This document shows positions 44,280 through 50,098 of a stretch of 50,098 bases of DNA, in pieces. Made by a program: the position numbers and the translations under genes. Below the pieces are notes generated by a model. It worked only from the letters and a program-made list of their open reading frames with translations. It did not search any database and was not told the origin of the DNA. The stretch is from Paraburkholderia ginsengiterrae (lineage in GTDB: Bacteria > Pseudomonadota > Gammaproteobacteria > Burkholderiales > Burkholderiaceae), in contig NZ_LXKA01000341.1 in the NCBI RefSeq assembly GCF_001645125.1, positions 1-50,098 of the forward strand. Direction: 5' to 3'. The first letter of the stretch is position 1. Every line of letters begins with the position of its first letter.

Positions 44280-45665
44280 ATGTCTGCCACTCCCCCGATT
44301 GCTCCTAGCGCCGCACCGAAAGTCGGCTTCGTCTCGCTCGGCTGCCCTAAAGCGCTCGTCGATTCCGAGCAGATCATCACGCAGCTGCGCGCCGAAGGCT
44401 ACGAGATTTCCGGCACGTACAACGGCGCGGACCTCGTGGTCGTCAACACCTGCGGCTTCATCGACGAAGCGGTGCAGGAAAGCCTCGACGCGATCGGCGA
44501 GGCGCTCAACGAGAATGGCAAGGTGATCGTCACCGGCTGTCTCGGCGCGAAGAAGAGCGCAAGCGGCTCGGGTCTGATCGAAGAAGTGCATCCCAAGGTG
44601 CTGGCCGTGACCGGTCCGCATGCGGTGGGCGAAGTGATGCAGCACGTGCATTCCCATTTGCCGAAGCCGCACGATCCGTTCGTCGATCTGGTGCCGCCGG
44701 CGGGCGTGAAGCTCACGCCGCGCCACTACGCGTACCTGAAAATTTCCGAAGGCTGCAACCATCGCTGCACGTTCTGCATCATCCCGTCCATGCGCGGCGA
44801 CCTCGTGTCGCGCCCCGTGGCCGAGGTGATGCTCGAAGCGGAGAACCTGTTCAAGTCGGGCGTGAAGGAGCTGCTGGTGATTTCGCAGGACACCAGCGCG
44901 TACGGCGTCGACGTCAAGTACCGCACGGGCTTCTGGAACGGCAAGCCGATCAAGACGCGCATGACCGATCTGGTCGGCGCACTGGGCGAACTGGCCGCGC
45001 AATACGGCGCGTGGGTACGCCTGCATTACGTGTATCCGTATCCGAGCGTCGACGAAGTGATTCCGATGATGGCCGAAGGCCCGTACAAGGGTCACGTGCT
45101 GCCGTACCTCGACGTGCCGTTCCAGCACGCGCATCCGGAAGTGCTCAAGCGCATGAAGCGCCCGGCCAACGCCGAGAAGGTGATGGAGCGGGTGAAGAAA
45201 TGGCGCGAGATGTGCCCGGATCTGACCATTCGCAGCACGTTCATCGCCGGTTTCCCGGGTGAGACCGAGGAGCAGTTCGAGACGCTGCTCGATTTCATCC
45301 GCGAGGCGGAGCTGGATCGGGTTGGCTGCTTTGCGTATTCGCCGGTCGAAGGCGCGACGGCCAACGAGCTCGACGGTGCGCTGCCCGACGAGGTGCGTGA
45401 AGGGCGCCGCGCGCGCTTCATGGAAGTGGCCGAGGAAGTCTCGGCGCGCCGTATCGCGAAGAAGGTCGGCAAGACGTTGAAGGTGCTGGTCGACGAGATC
45501 AACGCCGACGGCGGCATTGGCCGCACCGCGGCGGACGCGCCGGAGATCGACGGCGTAGTGTATATCGCGCCCGCCACCAAGGCGTCCAAACGCTACAAGG
45601 TCGGCGACTTCGTGTCGGTGAAGATCACCGGTGCCGACGGCCACGATCTGTGGGGTGAGGTTTAA
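44280..45665 (+). CDS. rimO: Ribosomal protein S12 methylthiotransferase RimO
   Basis: 461-residue radical-SAM enzyme that adds a methylthio group to Asp89 of ribosomal protein S12. N-terminal MTTase domain with cluster cysteines in [28 protein letters not shown] and [10 protein letters not shown]; radical-SAM motif [11 protein letters not shown] (CxxxCxxC) about residue 160; end with a TRAM domain ([20 protein letters not shown]). ATG 44280 starts [16 protein letters not shown], about 12 residues longer than most. It is followed three bases later by a sugar kinase gene, so both are co-transcribed. Confidence 0.96.
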   Translation: MSATPPIAPSAAPKVGFVSLGCPKALVDSEQIITQLRAEGYEISGTYNGADLVVVNTCGFIDEAVQESLDAIGEALNENGKVIVTGCLGAKKSASGSGLIEEVHPKVLAVTGPHAVGEVMQHVHSHLPKPHDPFVDLVPPAGVKLTPRHYAYLKISEGCNHRCTFCIIPSMRGDLVSRPVAEVMLEAENLFKSGVKELLVISQDTSAYGVDVKYRTGFWNGKPIKTRMTDLVGALGELAAQYGAWVRLHYVYPYPSVDEVIPMMAEGPYKGHVLPYLDVPFQHAHPEVLKRMKRPANAEKVMERVKKWREMCPDLTIRSTFIAGFPGETEEQFETLLDFIREAELDRVGCFAYSPVEGATANELDGALPDEVREGRRARFMEVAEEVSARRIAKKVGKTLKVLVDEINADGGIGRTAADAPEIDGVVYIAPATKASKRYKVGDFVSVKITGADGHDLWGEV

Positions 45666-45668
45666 ACG

Positions 45669-46610
45669 ATGGCAGCGAGCATGCCCGAAGCCCGGCGCCC
45701 TCAGATTCTCGCGCTCGGCGAGGCGATGATCGAGTTCAACCAGTCGGAGAAGGCTCAGCCGAACTACCTGCAGGGTTTCGGCGGCGATACGTCGAATTTC
45801 TGCATCGCGGCGGCACGGCAGGGCGCGAAAACCGGTTTCGTGTCCGCGGTCGGCGCGGATCATTTCGGGCGTCTGCTGATCGACCTGTGGCAGCGCGAGC
45901 TGGTGGACACGTCGCTCGTGCGCGTCGATCCGCATGCGCCCACCGGCGTGTATTTCGTCTCGCACGGTCCGAATGGCCACGCATTCGACTATCTGCGCGC
46001 CGGCTCGGCCGCGAGCCGCTATGCCCCGCAGGATCTGCCGCTCGAGGCAATCGCCGCGGCCAAGGTCGTTCATCTTTCCGGCATTAGCCTCGCAATCAGC
46101 CTGAGCGCCTGCGACGCCGCGCTCGAAGCGATTGCCCATGCGCGCGCCAACGGCGTGCGCGTGAGCTTCGACACTAATCTGCGGCTGAAACTGTGGCCGC
46201 TCGCGCGGGCGCGCGCAGTGATGCTGGAGGCGATCCGCCACACCGACATCTGCCTGCCGAGCTGGGACGACGTCACCGAACTCACCGGCCTGACGGGCCG
46301 CGATGAAATCGTCGATTTCCTGCTCGCGCGCGGTCCGAGTGTGGTCGCGCTCAAGCTCGGCAAGGAGGGCTCGTACGTTGCGACGCCCAACGAGCGGCGC
46401 GTCGTGCCCGGCCACGCCGTCAATGCCGTCGATGCTACCGGCGCGGGCGACTGCTACGGCGGGGCGTTTATCGCGCGCATCGTCGAGGGCGACGATCCAT
46501 TTGCGGCAGCGCACTATGCGAACGTCGCCGCTGCGCTGTCCACGCAAGGTTACGGCGCCGTGGCGCCGATTCCTTCGCGCGCGACAGTCGAACAAGTACT
46601 GGCAGCCTGA
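45669..46610 (+). CDS. PfkB-family sugar kinase, probable 2-dehydro-3-deoxygluconokinase
   Basis: 313-residue ribokinase-like kinase. Signature 1: LQGFGGDTSNFCIAAARQGA; signature 2: DATGAGDCYGGAF, containing the catalytic base. LPSWDDVTELTG and LKLGKEGSY are also family features. Close relatives phosphorylate 2-keto-3-deoxygluconate in the Entner-Doudoroff or pectin routes; fructokinase-like alternatives cannot be excluded. Starts three bases after rimO, an unexpected partner; bktB starts 68 bases later. No edd/eda or uronate genes are in the window, so assignment is by family only. Confidence 0.8.
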   Translation: MAASMPEARRPQILALGEAMIEFNQSEKAQPNYLQGFGGDTSNFCIAAARQGAKTGFVSAVGADHFGRLLIDLWQRELVDTSLVRVDPHAPTGVYFVSHGPNGHAFDYLRAGSAASRYAPQDLPLEAIAAAKVVHLSGISLAISLSACDAALEAIAHARANGVRVSFDTNLRLKLWPLARARAVMLEAIRHTDICLPSWDDVTELTGLTGRDEIVDFLLARGPSVVALKLGKEGSYVATPNERRVVPGHAVNAVDATGAGDCYGGAFIARIVEGDDPFAAAHYANVAAALSTQGYGAVAPIPSRATVEQVLAA

Positions 46611-46678
46611 GCCCGCGCGCTGCAACGCGCGGCCGGCCGAGCCCGGTTTATCCTGAATGACTAACGGAGGAGCGAGCG

Positions 46679-47863
46679 ATGCAACGAGACGTAGTAGTGG
46701 TAAGCGGTGTGCGGACGGCAATCGGCGGTTTCGGCGGCAGTCTGAAAGATTTTTCGCCGACCGATCTGGGCGCGCGTGTCGTGCGTGAAGCGCTGGCGCG
46801 CGCCAACGTGTCGGGCGACGAGGTGGGGCACGTGGTGCTCGGCAACGTCGTGCATACCGAACCGAAAGACATGTATCTGGCGCGCGTGGCCGCGATCAAC
46901 GGCGGCGTGGCGCAGCACGCGCCCGCGCTGACCGTGAACCGTCTGTGTGGCTCGGGTCTGCAGGCAATCGTCTCGGCGGCTCAAAGCGTGCTGCTTGGTG
47001 ACGCCGACATCGCGATCGGCGGCGGCGCGGAGAACATGAGCCGCGCGCCTTACTCCATGCCCGCCGCGCGCTTCGGTCAGCGCATGGGCGACGCGCGTCT
47101 CGTCGACATGATGGTCGGCGCGCTGAACGACCCGTTCCAGTCGATCCATATGGGCGTGACCGCCGAGAATGTCGCGCGCAAGTACGACATTTCGCGTGAA
47201 GCGCAGGACGCGCTCGCCCTCGAGTCGCACCGCCGCGCGGCCAATGCGATCACGAACGGCTACTTCAAGGACCAGATCCTGCCGATCACGCTCGCGTCGA
47301 AGAAGGGCGATGTCGTATTCGACACGGACGAACACGCGCGCATGAACGCGACGGCTGAAGACTTCTCCAAGCTGAAGCCGGTGTTCGTGAAGGAAAACGG
47401 CACGGTCACGGCTGGTAACGCGTCGGGCATCAACGACGCTGCCGCCGCGGTCGTGCTGATGGAGCGCACTGTCGCCGAACAGCGCGGCATCAAGCCGCTG
47501 GCGCGGCTGGTGTCTTATGCGCATGCCGGCGTGGATCCTGCGTACATGGGCATCGGCCCGGTGCCGGCCAGCCGCAAGGCGCTCGAGCGCGCCGGGCTGA
47601 CGGTCGCGGACCTCGACGTGATCGAGGCCAACGAGGCGTTCGCCGCCCAGGCTTGCGCGGTCAGCAAGGAGCTCGGCTTCGATCCGGCCAAGGTCAATCC
47701 GAATGGTTCGGGCATTTCGCTCGGCCACCCGATCGGCGCGACCGGCGCGCTCATCACCGTCAAGGCGCTGTACGAACTGCAGCGGATTGGTGGCCGCTAC
47801 GCGCTGGTGACGATGTGTATCGGCGGTGGGCAGGGTATCGCGGCGATCTTCGAACGGATCTGA
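46679..47863 (+). CDS. bktB: Beta-ketothiolase BktB
   Basis: 394-residue thiolase. The sequence follows R. eutropha BktB closely by memory (VVVVSGVRTAIG...GGSLKD near the start, [78 protein letters not shown]). Cys90 is the acyl-enzyme residue and Cys380-type CIGGGQG is near the end. BktB accepts propionyl-CoA as well as acetyl-CoA, supplying 3-ketovaleryl-CoA for copolymer PHA. It complements phaA about 5.6 kb upstream. Ribosome site GGAGG nearby (46664-46669). Paralogue of phaA, not a copy (clearly different sequence). Confidence 0.88.
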   Translation: MQRDVVVVSGVRTAIGGFGGSLKDFSPTDLGARVVREALARANVSGDEVGHVVLGNVVHTEPKDMYLARVAAINGGVAQHAPALTVNRLCGSGLQAIVSAAQSVLLGDADIAIGGGAENMSRAPYSMPAARFGQRMGDARLVDMMVGALNDPFQSIHMGVTAENVARKYDISREAQDALALESHRRAANAITNGYFKDQILPITLASKKGDVVFDTDEHARMNATAEDFSKLKPVFVKENGTVTAGNASGINDAAAAVVLMERTVAEQRGIKPLARLVSYAHAGVDPAYMGIGPVPASRKALERAGLTVADLDVIEANEAFAAQACAVSKELGFDPAKVNPNGSGISLGHPIGATGALITVKALYELQRIGGRYALVTMCIGGGQGIAAIFERI

Positions 47864-47913
47864 GGGCGCCGTACCCAGGTATCACGCAGTATCAGGCAAC
47901 AAGGAAGGAACGG

Positions 47914-48543
47914 ATGCGGGAATTGAAAGCGAAGAAGGGAGCAATGCGTCGGCGCGGATGGACAGGAGTGAGCGTGGCCGCGTTGCTGTGTGCCGGCGCG
48001 TGGGCCTTGATGCCCGCGCCGGCATGGGCGGAAAGCGACGCGGTGAAGGAACTGGCGGCGCCGCCGCCGATCCAGTTGCCGCTCAAGCCGAGCCCCGAAT
48101 TCGCCAGATTCCCGCGCTACGCCGGCATGCTGGGCTCGCGTCAGATCGTGCTGAAGCTCGGCCCGAAAACCGACGATCCGTCCGGCGTGCACGGCGAGTA
48201 TCAGTTCATCGATACGGGCGAAGTGATCCTGATCGCGGGTGACCGCGACGGCGACACGCTTGAAGTCGAGGAGTCGAACGACGGCACGCATATCACCGGC
48301 AACTGGGTCGGCAAGTTTGCCGCTGACGGCTCGGTGGCGGGCGACCGCATGAACGTCGACGACTCCGATCCCCAACCGTTCGATCTGAAACCGCTGGCGG
48401 CGGGGCAGGCGGTGCCGCCGCCCGGCGCACCGGCAACCGCCGCGGCGCGGCCTGCTGCCGGCACGGCCACGGCGCCCGCTTCGGCAGCCGCCGCAGGCGC
48501 GCACGCCGTGGGTGGCGTCAGCAACCTGCAAACCGGCGAGTGA
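47914..48543 (+). CDS. Secreted protein of unknown function
   Basis: 209 residues, not recognised. ATG 47914 follows AAGGAAGG; a later ATG at 47944 (MRRRGWTG) is possible. An N-terminal signal with basic start, hydrophobic core VSVAALLCAGAWALMPA and likely cleavage after AWA directs it to the periplasm. The mature part has a beta-rich pattern: YAGMLGSRQIVLKLG, HGEYQFIDTGEVILIAGDRD, LEVEESNDGTHITGNWVGKF, then a Pro/Ala-rich, low-complexity C-terminus (about residues 165-200). It sits between bktB and metC. No function is proposed; it might be an envelope protein. Confidence 0.75.
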   Translation: MRELKAKKGAMRRRGWTGVSVAALLCAGAWALMPAPAWAESDAVKELAAPPPIQLPLKPSPEFARFPRYAGMLGSRQIVLKLGPKTDDPSGVHGEYQFIDTGEVILIAGDRDGDTLEVEESNDGTHITGNWVGKFAADGSVAGDRMNVDDSDPQPFDLKPLAAGQAVPPPGAPATAAARPAAGTATAPASAAAAGAHAVGGVSNLQTGE

Positions 48544-48685
48544 ACCGGCGTTCGCGCGAGTCCACCGGCTCGCGCGAGCTATCCGTCGGGCGAAATTCCG
48601 CCTGTTCGTCTAATCTTGCGTGTATGGCCTGTCTCCTGACGCCAGGAGGCTAGCCATCTCCGTCTGCTTTTCAACGAATCTCACC

Positions 48686-49870
48686 ATGACCCAATCCAAA
48701 CTCAAGCGCGGCCTGCAAACCCGTATCGTGCGTGCCGAAGACCAGCTGACGCCGGGCTTCGAGTCGTTCTCCACGCCGGTCATGCGAGCGTCGACGGTCG
48801 TGTTCCCCGATCTCGCGACCATGCGCGCGCTCGACTGGAAGAACGACGCGCAGTGGCGCTACGGCCTGCACGCCACGCCGACCTCGCTCACGCTCGCGCA
48901 ACGCCTTGCGACGATCGAAGGTGGCAATCACGCGTTGTTGCAGCCCTCGGGGCTGTCGTCGATTTCGAATGTGTACTTCGGCCTCGTCAAGTCTGGCGAC
49001 GACGTTCTGATTCCCGACAACGCCTACTCGCCGAACCGCGATCACGGCGACTGGCTGGCGCGCGATTTCGGCATCACGGTGCGTTACTACGATCCGATGA
49101 TCGGCGCGGGCATTGCCGATCTGATTCAGCCGAACACGCGCCTGATCTGGCTGGAAGCGCCGGGCTCGGTGACGATGGAAGTGGCCGATGTACCGGCGAT
49201 TACGGCGGTGGCGCGCGCGCGCAACGTTGTTACGGCCATCGACAATACATGGTCGGCGGGACTCGGTTTCCGGCCGTTCGATCATGGCGTCGACATCTCG
49301 GTGCAGGCGCTCACCAAATATCAGTCGGGCGGCGGCGACGTGCTGATGGGCGCGACGATCACGGTGGATCGCGAACTGCATCTGAAGCTGAAGGCGGCGC
49401 GCATGCGCATGGGCATCGGCGTTTCGGCGGACGACTGCTCGCTGATTCTGCGCAGCCTGCCGAGCATGCAACTGCGTTTCGCACAGCATGATCGCGCGGC
49501 GCTCGGACTGGCCAACTGGCTGAAGACGCGTCCGGAAATCGCCGCGGTGTTGCATCCTGCGCTGCCGGACTGTCCGGGCCATGAGTTTTACAAACGCGAC
49601 TTCACGGGCGCGGGCGGGCTGTTTTCCGTGGTGTTCGACGGGCGTTATAGCCCGGCGCAGATCGATACGTTCTGCGAGTCGCTCGAGCTCTTTTCGATCG
49701 GCTGGAGCTGGGGCGGCGCGCACAGTCTCGTCATGCCGTACGACGTTGCGTCGATGCGCTCCGCGGCGCAGTGGCCGCATCGCGGCACGCTGGTGCGGTT
49801 CTATATCGGCCTGGAAGCAGAAGCGGATTTGCGCGCGGATATGGAGCACTGCCTGGCGGCGCTGGGTTGA
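48686..49870 (+). CDS. metC: Cystathionine beta-lyase
   Basis: 394-residue PLP enzyme that splits cystathionine to homocysteine, pyruvate and ammonia on the route to methionine. N-terminus KRGLQTRIVRAEDQ; YGLHATPTSLTLAQRLATIE; LQPSGLSSISNVYFGLVKSG; PLP-binding Lys211 in VQALTKYQSGGGDVLMG; LFSIGWSWGGAHSLVMP. The Tyr and Arg/Trp residues match MetC rather than MetB. ATG 48686 (TCACC before) fits MTQSKLKRGL. A hairpin CTCCTG ACG CCAGGAG lies upstream (about 48634-48649) but no known riboswitch was recognised there. Ends before a set of 11-bp repeats and a terminator. Confidence 0.93.
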   Translation: MTQSKLKRGLQTRIVRAEDQLTPGFESFSTPVMRASTVVFPDLATMRALDWKNDAQWRYGLHATPTSLTLAQRLATIEGGNHALLQPSGLSSISNVYFGLVKSGDDVLIPDNAYSPNRDHGDWLARDFGITVRYYDPMIGAGIADLIQPNTRLIWLEAPGSVTMEVADVPAITAVARARNVVTAIDNTWSAGLGFRPFDHGVDISVQALTKYQSGGGDVLMGATITVDRELHLKLKAARMRMGIGVSADDCSLILRSLPSMQLRFAQHDRAALGLANWLKTRPEIAAVLHPALPDCPGHEFYKRDFTGAGGLFSVVFDGRYSPAQIDTFCESLELFSIGWSWGGAHSLVMPYDVASMRSAAQWPHRGTLVRFYIGLEAEADLRADMEHCLAALG

Positions 49871-49896
49871 ATGCGTGATTGTTGTGTTTGGCGCAG

Positions 49897-49940
49897 CTTC
49901 AGTGGGATTTCGGTAGGACTTCAGTAGGAATTTAGTAGGA
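49897..49940. repeat. Four 11-bp tandem repeats after metC
   Basis: CTTCAGTGGGA, TTTCGGTAGGA, CTTCAGTAGGA and ATTTAGTAGGA in perfect register at 49897, 49908, 49919 and 49930. Seven of the eleven positions are identical in all four. They lie 26 bases past the metC stop and just before its terminator. The 11-bp period is close to one helical turn. Confidence 0.75.
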
Positions 49941-49946
49941 CAAGCG

Positions 49947-49977
49947 AGCCCGTCGGCACAGGTTGCCGGCGGGCTTT
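49947..49977 (+). terminator. Intrinsic terminator after metC
   Basis: Stem AGCCCGTCGGCA (49947-49958) with TGCCGGCGGGCT (49964-49975), one G-U pair, loop of five, and a short T-run (TTT after the stem). Also the probable border between chromosome and the insertion element. Confidence 0.8.
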
Positions 49978-49982
49978 AATGA

Positions 49983-50048
49983 GATGGTCAGCCCGATCCC
50001 CACACAGCGGACTACGCTGAGTGGGGATTGTTCTTTTTGGGGACCATC
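49983..50048 (+). other. Nested stem-loop at left end of IS110-type element
   Basis: Outer arms GATGGTC (49983-49989) and GACCATC (50042-50048) enclose an inner 14-bp stem, ATCCCCACACAGCG (49996-50009) and CGCTGAGTGGGGAT (50015-50028), one mismatch, loop of five. The structure ends at the base before the transposase ATG. Possible roles: element end, part of a noncoding (bridge) RNA, or translation control. Confidence 0.45.
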
Positions 50049-50098
50049 ATGGATGCGGTGTCGTTGATCGGCGTTGACCTGGGCAAGCATTACTTCCA
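50049..50098 (+). mobile_element. IS110-family transposase, 5' end only
   Basis: Starts MDAVSLIGVDLGKHYF and runs off the window. IGxDLGKHxF at the N-terminus is the first acidic-residue motif of the DEDD recombinase domain in IS110/IS1111 transposases, which are common in Burkholderiaceae. These enzymes act with a bridge RNA made from a noncoding end of the element. Only 16 codons are visible, so the group (IS110 or IS1111) and completeness cannot be judged. It is the one clear mobile feature in the window. Confidence 0.7.

Noticed and set aside
48544-48685. Possible methionine or SAM riboswitch before metC
   Set aside because: There is a small hairpin (CTCCTG ACG CCAGGAG) but no conserved core of known SAM or SAH riboswitches was recognised.

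Overview
The window is one contiguous piece of a high-GC betaproteobacterial chromosome. Gene content points to the family Burkholderiaceae, most likely Paraburkholderia or Burkholderia: a phaC-phaA-phaB-phaR cluster, a BktB-type thiolase, the surE-pcm-nlpD-rpoS order, a small 4.5S-type SRP RNA beside dnaX, and MerR/ABC/MATE genes of that style. Genus is inferred from gene content and protein resemblance; no search was run. Nearly all of it is core housekeeping DNA. Only the last ~100 bases look mobile (start of an IS110-family transposase).

Layout. 1-1980: end of a molybdenum cofactor operon (moeA, moaD, moaE). 1991-3375: a group III truncated haemoglobin divergent from an NsrR-like Rrf2 regulator, with a good NsrR-type operator between them. 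3436-6188: clpB with a readable sigma-32 promoter and a strong terminator. 6232-8793: a DUF937 protein, a secreted ComEA-like DNA-binding protein with a Lys/Ala-rich tail, and a MerR/carboxymuconolactone-decarboxylase pair behind a textbook MerR promoter. 8932-12071: ArnT-like glycosyltransferase and MATE exporter as one operon. 12369-17923 (all minus): rpmE2, mtfA, an MFS exporter with its MerR regulator, rho, trxA. 18386-22456: 4.5S RNA, dnaX, ybaB, recR. 22498-26604: class III CoA-transferase followed by a complete NitT/TauT-type ABC importer. 26663-27637: quinone oxidoreductase (minus). 27899-34137: surE, pcm, nlpD, rpoS, a PolB-like 3'-5' exonuclease, rlmD. 34259-37319: bamD divergent from rluD-pgeF. 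37860-42760: phaC, phaA, phaB, phaR (polyhydroxybutyrate synthesis and its regulator). 43176-49870: dusC, rimO, a sugar kinase, bktB, a secreted unknown, and metC. 49897-50098: four 11-bp tandem repeats, a terminator, a nested stem-loop and the 5' end of an IS110-family transposase.

The genes fall into working groups: cofactor synthesis, nitric-oxide response, heat-shock disaggregation, transcription termination and redox, DNA replication/repair (dnaX-ybaB-recR), stationary-phase control (rpoS locus), outer-membrane assembly, carbon storage (pha genes plus a second thiolase that could supply C5 monomers), and RNA modification (rlmD, rluD, dusC, rimO).

No obviously new multi-gene system (defence island, secondary-metabolite cluster, CRISPR) is visible. 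The most interesting signals are regulatory or structural: an NsrR-like protein lacking one of the three cluster cysteines but keeping a good operator; a leader of rho with a C-rich stretch and a perfect 14-bp hairpin; a similar C-rich leader before dusC; a local drop in G+C inside nlpD just upstream of rpoS; apparently leaderless dnaX and surE; and the nested stem-loop immediately before the IS110 transposase.
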